Source: CANNDT01 sp945876205
GTDB taxonomy: Bacteria; Acidobacteriota; Vicinamibacteria; Vicinamibacterales; UBA2999
Direction of reading: 5' to 3'
Length of the DNA: 36,559 bases
Assembly: GCA_947503365.1 (NCBI GenBank)
Contig: CANNDT010000043.1
Coordinates: 1-36,559 of the forward strand
Part shown: positions 8,301-15,212 of the stretch, in pieces
How positions within the stretch are numbered: the first letter of the stretch is position 1
Layout of the letters: every line of letters begins with the position of its first letter
The notes under the pieces: generated by a model
The model's input: only the letters and a program-made list of their open reading frames with translations
What the model was told of the DNA's origin: nothing
Database searches by the model: none
Position numbers and translations under genes: made by a program

Positions 8301-8605
8301 CGAAGACGCTGAACAGCTACCTGAATCGCGCGGCGTTCGCCTCGCCGGCGCCGGGCACGTTCGGCGACCTGTCGTACCGGGCGATCGAAGGCCCTGGCTA
8401 CTGGTCGATCGACATGGCGCTGTCGAAGATGGTGCAGCTGGGCGGCTCGCGCAACGTCGAGTTGCGGCTCGAGTCGTTCAACATCACGAACAACTTCAAC
8501 TGGGGCAACCCCGCGGTGAACCTCAGCCAGGCGCAGTTCGGCCGCATCACGACCAACGGCGGCACGCCGCGCATCATGCAGTTCGGGATCAAGTTCAACT
8601 TCTAG
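5318..8605 (+). CDS. TonB-dependent receptor with N-terminal carboxypeptidase-regulatory domain
   Basis: The 1095-residue outer-membrane protein has a signal peptide (about 1-25, ASAFAQ cleavage region), then a carboxypeptidase-regulatory/Cna-B-like beta-sandwich (about 28-110: GKVTDNSGAVLPGVTVT, PPGPYRLEVALSGF), a plug domain with the TonB-box-near motif LEETVTVEA, and a long beta-barrel ending in the typical aromatic C-terminus MQFGIKFNF. This architecture is the OmpA/TonB-linked transporter type that is greatly expanded in Acidobacteriota. The start ATG at 5318 was chosen over a TTG at 5300 because AGGGAG lies nine bases ahead of it. The gene stands alone with its own promoter and terminator. 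The substrate cannot be read from the sequence; a large oligosaccharide or peptide is usual for this type. Confidence 0.92.
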   Translation: MKGFLRVLCATSLGLLLAASAFAQISTAQLAGKVTDNSGAVLPGVTVTMTQAETGAARSVVTDAEGAYLVSNLPPGPYRLEVALSGFKTYVQTGIVMQVAATPTINVALDLGGLEETVTVEAAAPLVDVKSAGVSEVVESERIVELPLQGRQVTSLLVLAGAAVNTGSPNSRSFAGAVNVAVAGGLPFGVAYLLDGAMHNDSQNNANLPLPFPDALQEFRVATTGLTAQNGMHSGASVNAITKSGTNNFHGNLFEFNRDKRFNATDPFARVVNGERVDDGLQRNQYGGTAGGPILKDKLFFFGGYQGTNVHQTPSGNIAFVPTEAMLRGDFRDFASAACNGGTAISLRAPFVGNQVDPARFSPAALKLVSYLPKADDQRCGQLTYEQPADGKSGQGVGRVDFQMGANHSIFGRYMATFDKAPAPYAQTNNVLTLAGAGGIDNLAQSLTLGDTKVLGNNFVNSLRIAFNRTSINRGSPAFFDPVDLGVKNFYTYRDGESVFNVNGGFNISAATSTTGIFWTNSYQAADDITLVRGRHQLGLGANYAYWKSSQTSHARSGGSWMFNGQTTGRGLSDLLVGAVGSLEHGVPNLLVMDMHYIGLYAQDAWRLSDRVTFNYGLRWEPFLGQQMLYGGATNFNHDNFVNNVKSTVFVNAPAGLLYPGDAGFPGGKSGYEKRWLDFSPRAGIAWDVNGDGRLAFRSSYGLTYDFVSGDFMNINASAPPWGNRSLITTTIFDDPYSVVGGNPHPIATNASTIFPTAGAFGVMDPNIQEPRVQSWNVTLEKQLGTNYSVTANYLGRYTDHLWAQVGLNPGVYLGLGPCVINGVSFPVCSTNANLNQRRKLTLENPRQGAPLGFVDQYNSVGWQTYQGVRLTMTRRAGPNGVTVNGNYTLAKCEGTATPGSFAQIASGYTNPDDPDMDKGHCDQDRTHLVNASLGYMTPEVGNAVARALVSNWRVSGILSARSGAWLNIITGVDNALTGQIGQRPNQVSDDVYGAKTLNSYLNRAAFASPAPGTFGDLSYRAIEGPGYWSIDMALSKMVQLGGSRNVELRLESFNITNNFNWGNPAVNLSQAQFGRITTNGGTPRIMQFGIKFNF

Positions 8606-8640
8606 AACACGAAGGCACGAAGATCTCGAAGAACACGAAG
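8603..8640 (+). repeat. Degenerate ACGAAG short tandem repeat
   Basis: The bases just behind the receptor's stop codon are a run of ACACGAAG, GCACGAAG, TCTCGAAG and ACACGAAG units, period about 8-10. It belongs to the same class of low-complexity spacer as 2719-2816 and 16415-16442, although the unit differs. Confidence 0.65.
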
Positions 8641-8647
8641 TAGCAGG

Positions 8648-8707
8648 GGCCGGGTCCTGCCTGCCTCGCCGAAGCCTCGGCGAAGGCGGGGACCCGGCCT
8701 TTTTTTT
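8648..8707 (+). terminator. Intrinsic terminator of the TonB-dependent receptor gene
   Basis: A perfect 10-bp outer stem, GGCCGGGTCC (8648-8657) with GGACCCGGCC (8690-8699), encloses a second stem of CCTCGCCGA with TCGGCGA-GG, and is followed directly by eight T residues (8700-8707). It lies between the convergent receptor and VOC-protein genes. Confidence 0.9.
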
Positions 8708-8720
8708 GCGGCGCGGACCG

Positions 8721-9125
8721 TTACGGCTGCGGCTTCGAATGCATCAGCATCCAGGACGTGCCGAACTTGTCTCTGAGCATCGCAAAGCGATGAGCAAAGA
8801 ACGTCTCGGCGATCGGCATGAAGATCTCTCCGTCGTCTGAGAGCAGGGTGTAAATCCGCTCAGCCTCTGCGCTGCTGTCGAGCGTCAGAGTGAGATAGGC
8901 GCTTCGCATCGGCTGATAGGTCGGGACATCGGCTCCGGATAGCTCCGTGCCTCCGAGGTTCATCCGGGCATGAAGAATCTTGCCGTTCCAGTGGTCCCCC
9001 TGATTCGGGCCGGGCTGTTCGCCGTGCCGCATCATGAATGTGATCTTTCCCCCGAGATGCTGCTCGTAGAACCGAAACGCCTGCTCGCAGTTGCCGCCGT
9101 AGTTGAGATAGGTGTGTAGCTGCAT
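8721..9125 (-). CDS. VOC-fold protein of the PhnB / glyoxalase-like type
   Basis: The 134-residue product opens with LHTYLNYGGNCEQAFRFY, the usual first beta-alpha unit of the PhnB-like vicinal-oxygen-chelate proteins, and contains the PhnB-typical HARMNLGGTELSGAD and the C-terminal FGTSWMLMH. Length agrees with the family (about 130-150). Proteins of this type are cytosolic dimers; the activity of most is unknown, and no resistance or degradation function should be assumed. It is a single gene, convergent with the receptor and followed upstream by copy C of the stem-loop repeat. Confidence 0.88.
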   Translation of the reverse strand: MQLHTYLNYGGNCEQAFRFYEQHLGGKITFMMRHGEQPGPNQGDHWNGKILHARMNLGGTELSGADVPTYQPMRSAYLTLTLDSSAEAERIYTLLSDDGEIFMPIAETFFAHRFAMLRDKFGTSWMLMHSKPQP

Positions 9126-9239
9126 GTCTCCTCGTAGCGTCGAACCGACGTCTTAGTGCGAATCGTGACTGATGCGGCGGGCCGGACGCTCCGCTCCGGC
9201 GATGCGGCTCGGAGCCCGTCGTTCACGCCGAAGGGTGCG

Positions 9240-9350
9240 GACGGATGCGTCCGGAGCCAAACCGTGATCGTGCATCGTCAGTTCCGGTTGCGGGGTCCCC
9301 GCCGCGCACGCTTGCGCGGTGGGGTGCTTTGGCGGAGCGACGCAGCAGTC
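9240..9350 (+). repeat. Dispersed stem-loop repeat, copy C, split by a hairpin insertion
   Basis: Positions 9240-9289 match copy B base for base up to CCGGTT in the second arm of the stem. Then 38-40 extra bases follow (9290-9329), after which the match resumes with TGGCGGAGCGACGC. The insertion is itself a near-perfect hairpin, CCCCGCCGCGCA (9297-9308) with TGCGCGGTGGGG (9313-9324) around a 4-base loop, one G-T pair. A TT at the junction may be duplicated. The element lies between the VOC gene and the end of the fatty-acid transporter gene. Confidence 0.8.
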
Positions 9351-9385
9351 CGCAGCCCTGAGGCTCGATAAATCTGCCGCGGTGT

Positions 9386-10768
9386 CTACAGCGTGTAATT
9401 CAGGATCCAGACGAGAAACAAGACCACTGGCACGTGCACCACGAACTGCAGCATCGAGTAGCCGACGATATCGCGCGGCTTGAGGCCGAGGATGCCGATG
9501 AGGGGCAGCATCCAGAAGGGATGGATCATGTTGGCCAGCGCCTCGGTCGCGTTGTAGGTCTGGACGATCCATCCGAGATGGACGTTCAGCGACTTCGCCG
9601 CTTCGAGCAGGTACGGCGCTTCGACCAGCCATTTTGCGCCGGCGGATGGAATGAACACCCCGAGAACCGCGGAGTAGATGCCGACCAGCACCGGGAACGT
9701 GTGCTCGTTGGAGATGGCGACAAAGAAATGCGCCAGCCGCGTCGCCAGCTCCGACTCGGTCATCATCCTGACGATGCCCGCGTAGATCGGGTACTGCAGC
9801 ATGACGCCCGCCACGCCGGGAATGCCGGCGGTCACGGCCTGGATGAACGAGCGCGGCGTCCAGTGCAGCAGGATGCCGGCCATCAGGAAGGTGAACACGT
9901 AGTGATTCAGGTCGAGCAGGATGCCCCACCCGTTCACGCCCACCTCCCGTACCAGGTAGGCGCCACCCAGCGCCGAAACGAACAACGTCAGCAGCGGACT
10001 GTTTTCGAGCCACTCGCCCGGCCGGATTCTGTCCAACTTCACAACCGGCCGCGGCTCGAGGTCGACGCCCAGGTCCGCCGCGGACCGCGAATGCTCGGTT
10101 GACGGCGCGGAGTAATAGGCGATCGCCAGCGACATCAGCACGATGATCACGGCCATCACGCCGCTCTGCCACAGTCCGATCGTCTGACTAAGCGGGATGA
10201 CGCCGCTGATCGCTTCGACCGAATCAGGGAGCGAGGCCGGCGCCGCCATGATCAACGCGGCCGACGAGGACAGGCCGAGCGCCCAGATGCTGCCGATACC
10301 GAGAAACGCCGCCGCGCCGAGGGCACGGTAATCGACGGTGCTCACCCGTCGCGCGACCTCGCGCGCGAGCAGCGCGCTGAAGATCAGCGTAAAACTCCAG
10401 GAGATGAGCGAGGACAGCATCGAGAACAGCGCCACGAGCACGATCGCGCCCTTGCCGCTCCGCGGCATCGAGGCCAGCTTCTCGATCAGCTTGAAGACGG
10501 GCGGCGCCACCGCCACCGCGTAGCCGGTGATGATGATGAGCGACATCTGCAGCGTAAACGCCGTCAGGTCCCAATAGCCCGCGCCAAACCACTGCGCGGT
10601 CTGCATGGGCGAGCTGCCGACGCTCACCGCGGCGACAAAGACGATCGCCACGGCGACGAGCGCGAGCGAAAAGGCGTCGGGGAACCACTCCTCGAAAAAA
10701 TCGGAGAGCTTCAGCCCGAGGCGAGCAAGAAATGTCTGCGAGTCGCGCGCGTCATCAACACGTGGCAT
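9386..10768 (-). CDS. atoE: Short-chain fatty acid transporter, AtoE / SCFA_trans family
   Basis: The 460-residue integral membrane protein has about ten to twelve hydrophobic segments and the family's characteristic blocks: LALVAVAIVFVAA near the N-terminus, WSFTLIFSALLAREVARR, the WALGLSSSAALIMA region, IPSAGAKWLVEAPYL and the end NATEALANMIHPFWMLPL. The family moves short-chain fatty acids such as butyrate or acetoacetate across the inner membrane. The gene is divergent from the catabolic cluster starting at 10808 with only 39 bases between the starts, so a shared regulatory space and joint use with the dehydrogenases downstream are likely. The exact substrate is not readable. The symbol is given by family resemblance. 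Confidence 0.9.
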   Translation of the reverse strand: MPRVDDARDSQTFLARLGLKLSDFFEEWFPDAFSLALVAVAIVFVAAVSVGSSPMQTAQWFGAGYWDLTAFTLQMSLIIITGYAVAVAPPVFKLIEKLASMPRSGKGAIVLVALFSMLSSLISWSFTLIFSALLAREVARRVSTVDYRALGAAAFLGIGSIWALGLSSSAALIMAAPASLPDSVEAISGVIPLSQTIGLWQSGVMAVIIVLMSLAIAYYSAPSTEHSRSAADLGVDLEPRPVVKLDRIRPGEWLENSPLLTLFVSALGGAYLVREVGVNGWGILLDLNHYVFTFLMAGILLHWTPRSFIQAVTAGIPGVAGVMLQYPIYAGIVRMMTESELATRLAHFFVAISNEHTFPVLVGIYSAVLGVFIPSAGAKWLVEAPYLLEAAKSLNVHLGWIVQTYNATEALANMIHPFWMLPLIGILGLKPRDIVGYSMLQFVVHVPVVLFLVWILNYTL

Positions 10769-10807
10769 TGGGCGGGCAATATATCAGATGGGGTATAAGA
10801 GGTACAC

Positions 10808-11713
10808 ATGGCGAATTTGGGATACGTCGGCCTCGGGGTCATGGGCGGCCGGATGGCCGACCGGTTGATCTCGAAGGGCCACACCGTCACCGGCTACAAC
10901 CGCACACGGCAGAAGGCGCAGTGGTTGATCGACCACGGGATGAAGTGGGCCGACACGCCGCGCGCGGTGGCCGAGGCGTCCGATGCCGTGTTCGTGATGG
11001 TGACCGATTCGGCCGCGCTCGACGCGGTGATGCGCGGACCGGACGGTATACTGGCGGGTCTCGGCCCATCGACTTCGCCCGGGTCAGGCTCGGGGAAGCT
11101 CGTCATCGACATGAGCACCGTGAGTCCGGCGGTCAGCCGCGCGTTGGCGGCGGAGGTCACTGCACGTGGCGCTGAGATGGTGGACTCACCCGTATCCGGC
11201 AGCCCTGCCACGCTCGAGCAAGGCAAGCTCTCGATGATGGTCGGCGGCACGCGCGCCGCCTTTGAACGCGTCAAGCCGCTGCTCGACGATATCGGCCCGA
11301 AGGTGACCCACGTCGGCGACCAGGGCCTCGCGGTGTCGATGAAGATCGCGATGAACCTGAGCCTGGCGGTACAGATGCTCGCGTTCTCCGAGGGCGTGCT
11401 GCTGGCCGAGAAGAGCGGCATCGACCGCAAGACGGCGGTCGAGGTATTCAACAACAGCGTGATCGCGTCGCCGATGCTTCAATATCGTGGTCCGATGGTG
11501 CTGGACCTCCCCGACGAGGCGTGGTTCACCGTGACGTTGATGCAGAAGGACGTCTCGCTGGCACTCGAGATGGGACGTCGATTGACGGTGCCGCTGCCGA
11601 CGACGGCGGTGACCAACGAGTTCCTGACCGCCGCGCGCGGCGCGGGGCTCGGCGACAAGGATTTTGCGGCGGTGTTCCACCTGCTCGCTCAACTCTCCGG
11701 AGTATCCGCATGA
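10808..11713 (+). CDS. 3-hydroxyisobutyrate dehydrogenase-type NAD(P)-dependent oxidoreductase
   Basis: The 301-residue protein has the N-terminal Rossmann motif GLGVMG (G8, G10, G13), the family's substrate-loop signature DSPVSGSPATLEQGKL (from residue 126) and the catalytic Lys179 in SMKIAMN, with N183 close by. The beta-hydroxyacid dehydrogenase family oxidises small beta-hydroxyacids (3-hydroxyisobutyrate, tartronate semialdehyde, hydroxybutyrates) to the semialdehydes. Being first in a cluster with a 2-oxoacid dehydrogenase and a semialdehyde dehydrogenase fits such a role. Its stop overlaps the next start in an ATGA. Several substrates are possible, and no symbol is given for that reason. 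Confidence 0.9.
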   Translation: MANLGYVGLGVMGGRMADRLISKGHTVTGYNRTRQKAQWLIDHGMKWADTPRAVAEASDAVFVMVTDSAALDAVMRGPDGILAGLGPSTSPGSGSGKLVIDMSTVSPAVSRALAAEVTARGAEMVDSPVSGSPATLEQGKLSMMVGGTRAAFERVKPLLDDIGPKVTHVGDQGLAVSMKIAMNLSLAVQMLAFSEGVLLAEKSGIDRKTAVEVFNNSVIASPMLQYRGPMVLDLPDEAWFTVTLMQKDVSLALEMGRRLTVPLPTTAVTNEFLTAARGAGLGDKDFAAVFHLLAQLSGVSA

Positions 11714-12675
11714 CCCCGCCAACCGACAAGCTGATCCAGATGTATCGGCAGATGCTGGCGATCCGCCTGTTCGAGGAACGGGTCAACGATCTCTATACCC
11801 GCGCGCTGATGCCGGGCCTGGCGCACCTATATATAGGTGAAGAGGCGGTGGCGGTGGGCATCTGTGCAGCGCTGACGAACGAGGACTACATCACCAGCAC
11901 GCACCGCGGTCACGGCCACTGTCTCGCCAAGGGCGCGTCACCCAGGCTGATGTTTGCCGAGCTCCTCGGCAAAGAGGCCGGCTACTGCAAGGGCAAGGGC
12001 GGCTCCATGCACATCGCCGACCCCGCCACCGGCAACCTCGGCGCGAACGCGATCGTCGGCGGCAGCGCGGGCATCGCCACCGGCGCGGCCTTCTCCGCCA
12101 AGTACCTCAAGAACAACCGCGTCGTCGTCTGCTTCTTCGGCGAAGGGGCGCTGGGCCAGGGACTGCTCTACGAGGAAATGAACCTCGCCCAGCTCTGGAA
12201 GCTGCCCGTCATCTTCGCGTGCGAGAACAACATGTACAACGAGTACACGCACTTCTCGGAGACGACGGCTGGAGACATTCTGGGGCGGCCCGCCGCATTC
12301 GGCATCGCCGCCGAGGCGGTGGATGGCCAGGACGTGCGCGCCGTGCACGCCGCCGCGACCACGTACGTCGAGCGCGCCCGCCGCGGAGAGGGCCCCGCAT
12401 TCCTGCTGCTCAACACCTACCGGTATCGCGGCCACCACGTCGGCGACATCGCGCGTGAGTACTACCGGCCGAAGCAGGAGGAGCAGCACTGGTCCTCGAC
12501 GCGCGATCCGATCATGCTGATGTCGTCGTGGCTGCTCGAACAGAAGCATGCCGACCAGGCAACGCTCGAGGCCATCCAGGCCGAGCTGACATCAGAGATG
12601 GATGCCGCGGTCGACTTCGCGGTCAACTCGCCGTATCCCGATCCCGACAAGGTGGGCCAGGACGTCTATGCCTGA
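11710..12675 (+). CDS. 2-oxoacid (pyruvate / acetoin / branched-chain) dehydrogenase E1 component, alpha subunit
   Basis: The start ATG at 11710 overlaps the upstream stop. The 321-residue product carries the thiamine-diphosphate motif: GEG at 144-146, followed about 27 residues later by the paired asparagines N173-N174 (ACENNMYNE). It also has THRGHGH at 65-70 and GKGGSMH at 96-101, typical for the PdhA/AcoA/BkdA group. With the beta subunit it forms the E1 heterotetramer that decarboxylates a 2-oxoacid and reductively acylates the lipoyl domain of E2. The length and the MYNEYTHF segment are closer to the AcoA (acetoin-type) subfamily than to long PdhA, but substrate cannot be decided. Confidence 0.93.
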   Translation: MTPPTDKLIQMYRQMLAIRLFEERVNDLYTRALMPGLAHLYIGEEAVAVGICAALTNEDYITSTHRGHGHCLAKGASPRLMFAELLGKEAGYCKGKGGSMHIADPATGNLGANAIVGGSAGIATGAAFSAKYLKNNRVVVCFFGEGALGQGLLYEEMNLAQLWKLPVIFACENNMYNEYTHFSETTAGDILGRPAAFGIAAEAVDGQDVRAVHAAATTYVERARRGEGPAFLLLNTYRYRGHHVGDIAREYYRPKQEEQHWSSTRDPIMLMSSWLLEQKHADQATLEAIQAELTSEMDAAVDFAVNSPYPDPDKVGQDVYA

Positions 12676-13669
12676 GACAGCAACTTCCGTGCGCGAGATC
12701 AGCTTCGGCGAAGCGATCCGCGAGGCGCTGGCCGAGGAGCTGCGCCGCGACAAGACGGTGATCCTCATGGGCGAAGACGTCGCCGAGGCCGGCACTACCT
12801 TCAAGGTGCTCAAGGGCCTGGTCGAGGAATTTGGCACCGACCGCATCATCGACACGCCGATCTCCGAGGCCGGATTCGCGGGTCTCGGCGTTGGCGCCGC
12901 GATGACCGGACTTCGGCCGGTCATCGACCTGATGTTCGGCGACTTCCTCACCCTGGTGATGGATCAGCTCGTCAACCAGGCCGCCAAGATCCACTACATG
13001 TCGGGCGGCAAGTGGAAGGTGCCGATGGTGCTGCGGGCGACGATGGGCGCGACGCGGCGCTCGGCGGCGCAGCACTCGCAGTCGCTGCATGCGTGGCCGA
13101 GTCACGTCCCGGGCTTGAAGGTGGTCATTCCGTCGACGCCGTATGACGCCAAGGGCCTGATGAAGACCGCGATCCGCGACGACAACCCGGTCGTCTTTTT
13201 CGAAGACAAGATCAGCTACACCAAGGTCAAGGGGCCGGTGCCCGACGAGGACTACGCGATCCCGTTTGGCGTCGCCGACGTCAAGCGCGAAGGACGCGAC
13301 ATCACGCTGGTCGGCACGAGCAGCATGGTGCAGGTGGCGCTCGGCGCCGCGGCGATGCTCGAAGACATCGGCATCAGCGCCGAAGTGGTCGACCCGCGCA
13401 CGACGTGGCCGCTCGATGAGAAGACGCTGGTCGAGTCGGCCAAGAAGACGTCGCGGGCGATGGTCATCGACGAGGGCTACTTCCGCTACGGCGTCACCGG
13501 CGAAATCGCCTCGGTGATCCAGGAAGGCGCGTTCTACGACCTCGACGGCCCCGTGCGCCGCCTCGGTGCGATGCACGTGCCGATTCCCTTCTCACCGTCA
13601 CTCGAAGATGTGACCGTGCCGACCGAGCGCGACGTGTTCGAGCTGGCACGTAAGATGTGCAACAAGTAG
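12668..13669 (+). CDS. 2-oxoacid dehydrogenase E1 component, beta subunit
   Basis: The ATG at 12668 lies eight bases inside the end of the alpha subunit gene; the in-frame extension further upstream is only the antisense-like read-through of that gene. The 333-residue protein shows the E1beta landmarks GEDVAEAGTTFKVLKGL, DTPISEAGFAGLGVGAA (with the conserved Glu that activates thiamine diphosphate), PRTTWPLDEKTL and the C-terminal transketolase-C domain with YFRYGVTGEIAS. It supplies the second half of the E1 active site. Overlap with the alpha gene indicates coupled 1:1 translation. Confidence 0.93.
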   Translation: MPETATSVREISFGEAIREALAEELRRDKTVILMGEDVAEAGTTFKVLKGLVEEFGTDRIIDTPISEAGFAGLGVGAAMTGLRPVIDLMFGDFLTLVMDQLVNQAAKIHYMSGGKWKVPMVLRATMGATRRSAAQHSQSLHAWPSHVPGLKVVIPSTPYDAKGLMKTAIRDDNPVVFFEDKISYTKVKGPVPDEDYAIPFGVADVKREGRDITLVGTSSMVQVALGAAAMLEDIGISAEVVDPRTTWPLDEKTLVESAKKTSRAMVIDEGYFRYGVTGEIASVIQEGAFYDLDGPVRRLGAMHVPIPFSPSLEDVTVPTERDVFELARKMCNK

Positions 13670-13680
13670 CGATGGTCACC

Positions 13681-13762
13681 CCCACGGCACACCGAGGCAC
13701 CGAGACACCGAGGTCACACAAAATAGGCCTCTGTGCCTCGGAGTCTCGGTGTGTCGTGTGGG
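13681..13762. repeat. Long imperfect palindrome made of CACCGAGGC units
   Basis: The left arm (13681-13713) is a run of ACACCGAGGC, ACCGAGAC, ACCGAGG units; the right arm (13728-13762) is nearly its reverse complement, ending CGTGTGGG against CCCACGGC. The loop is A+T-rich. It lies between the E1beta stop and the ribosome binding site of the M24 gene, without a T-run, so it is more likely a repeat or RNA-processing structure than a terminator. Confidence 0.65.
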
Positions 13763-13791
13763 TAGCCAGCGCATCGAATTAGGAGACCAGG

Positions 13792-15141
13792 GTGGCGATT
13801 AAGACTCACGGAACGATGGCCGTCGACTGGGAGCAGCGGATCGATTTCGATCGGCTGCGGCGCGAACGGCTGGGACGCATCAAGGCGCTGCTGGCGAAGT
13901 CGGAGCTCGGGGCGCTGCTCTGCTTCGACATGAACAACGTCCGCTACATCACGTCGACCAACATCGGCAGCTGGGCGCAGGACAAGATCAGCCGCTTCAC
14001 GCTGCTGCCGCAGAACGACGAGCCGATCCTCTGGGACTTCGGATCCGCCGCACGGCACCATCAGCAGAACTGCCCGTGGATGGGCGAACGTTCGCGCGCC
14101 GGCATCCCGCTGATGCGCGGCGCGATGACGCCGGAGATGGGCCGATCGGAAGACGTCGCGAAAAAGATCCGCATCGAGCTCGAAATGCGCGGCCTGCTCA
14201 ACCAGCCGCTTGGCGTCGACGTCGTCGAGCCGCCAATCATGTTCGCCCTGCAGAAGGAAGGGATCACCGTCGTCGACGGCCAGCAACTGATGTCGGATGC
14301 GAGGGAGATCAAGACCGAGGATGAGATCTCGCTCCTGACGCAGGCCGCGGGCATGGTCGATGCCGCGTACTACGATCTCTACAAGGCGATGAAGCCGGGC
14401 ATGCGCGAGAGCGAGGCGGTCGGCCTGGTGGCGCAGCGCCTCTACGAGATGGGATCCGAGTACGTCGAGGGCGTGAACGCGATTTCAGGCGAGCGCTGCA
14501 GCCCGCATCCGCACATCTTCTCCGATCGCGCGATGCGTCCCGGCGACCCGGTGTACTACGACATCCTCCACTCGTACATGGGCTATCGCACCTGTTACTA
14601 CCGGACATTCGCGATCAGCTCCGCATCGCGTGCGCTGAACGAAGCGTATAAGCGCTGCCGGGATTACCTCGACGCGTCGATCCAACTGATTCAGCCGGGC
14701 CGGACGACGGCCGAGATTGCGGCCGTGTGGCCGAAGGCGAAGGAGTTTGGCTTCCCCGACGAAGAGTCGGCGTTCGCGCTGCAGATGGGCCACGGCATCG
14801 GCCTGGCGATCTGGGAGAAGCCGATGATCAGCCGGCTCGTCTCGCTCGACCACCCGCACGAGATCAAGCCAGGCATGGTGTTCGCGCTCGAAACATTCTG
14901 GCCGTCCACCGACGGCTGGAGCGCCGCGCGCATCGAGGAAGAAATCGTCGTTACGCCGACGGGACACGAGGTCATCACGCGCTTCCCCGCCGAGGAACTG
15001 CTCATCGCCGGTGCGCCGTTTGTCACGGTGAGCGGCACGCTGCCGACGCTCCGCGAGCCCGAGCCGGGGCCCAACCGCGAGGTCAAGGAGATGATCGCCG
15101 CGGCCGCGCGTGCCGAGGCACCCGCCAAGGTCGGAGCATGA
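13792..15141 (+). CDS. M24-fold (pita-bread) protein, creatinase / Xaa-Pro peptidase family, with an altered metal site
   Basis: GTG at 13792 is the start, six bases behind AGGAG. The 449-residue protein has an N-terminal creatinase-type domain (about 20-170) and a C-terminal pita-bread domain. In M24 peptidases five metal ligands are expected: Asp, Asp 11 residues later, His, Glu, Glu. Here D257, H334 (GHGIG), E367 (ALETFW) and E382 (RIEEE) are present, but the second Asp is C268 in GYRTCYYRTF. Loss of a ligand is known in non-peptidase members such as creatinase, and the DMSP lyase DddP also shares this fold, so a C-N or other cleavage of a small molecule is as likely as proteolysis. Its place between E1 and E2 genes suggests it feeds the same pathway. 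The substrate is unknown. Confidence 0.8.
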   Translation: MAIKTHGTMAVDWEQRIDFDRLRRERLGRIKALLAKSELGALLCFDMNNVRYITSTNIGSWAQDKISRFTLLPQNDEPILWDFGSAARHHQQNCPWMGERSRAGIPLMRGAMTPEMGRSEDVAKKIRIELEMRGLLNQPLGVDVVEPPIMFALQKEGITVVDGQQLMSDAREIKTEDEISLLTQAAGMVDAAYYDLYKAMKPGMRESEAVGLVAQRLYEMGSEYVEGVNAISGERCSPHPHIFSDRAMRPGDPVYYDILHSYMGYRTCYYRTFAISSASRALNEAYKRCRDYLDASIQLIQPGRTTAEIAAVWPKAKEFGFPDEESAFALQMGHGIGLAIWEKPMISRLVSLDHPHEIKPGMVFALETFWPSTDGWSAARIEEEIVVTPTGHEVITRFPAEELLIAGAPFVTVSGTLPTLREPEPGPNREVKEMIAAAARAEAPAKVGA

Positions 15142-15212
15142 GCGTGCTGATTGGACTGCGGGACGCGACAACGGAGCGGCCCGGCTGGCGCCGCGAGGAA
15201 GGTCGCCACTAG
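15138..15212 (+). CDS. Possible 24-codon ORF between the M24 and E2 genes
   Basis: An ATG at 15138 overlaps the M24 stop (ATGA) and opens 24 codons ending in TAG directly before the ATG of E2 (15213). The peptide begins MSVLIGLRDATTERPG and has no recognisable family. It may only serve to pass ribosomes to the E2 start, which has GAGGAAGG shortly before it, or it may be untranslated spacer. Confidence 0.25.
   Translation: MSVLIGLRDATTERPGWRREEGRH

Noticed and set aside
9386..10768. The AtoE-type transporter as part of the stem-loop repeat's mobile unit
   Set aside because: Only one repeat copy is next to it and the gene is intact and divergently paired with the catabolic cluster, so there is no sign that it moved with the repeat.
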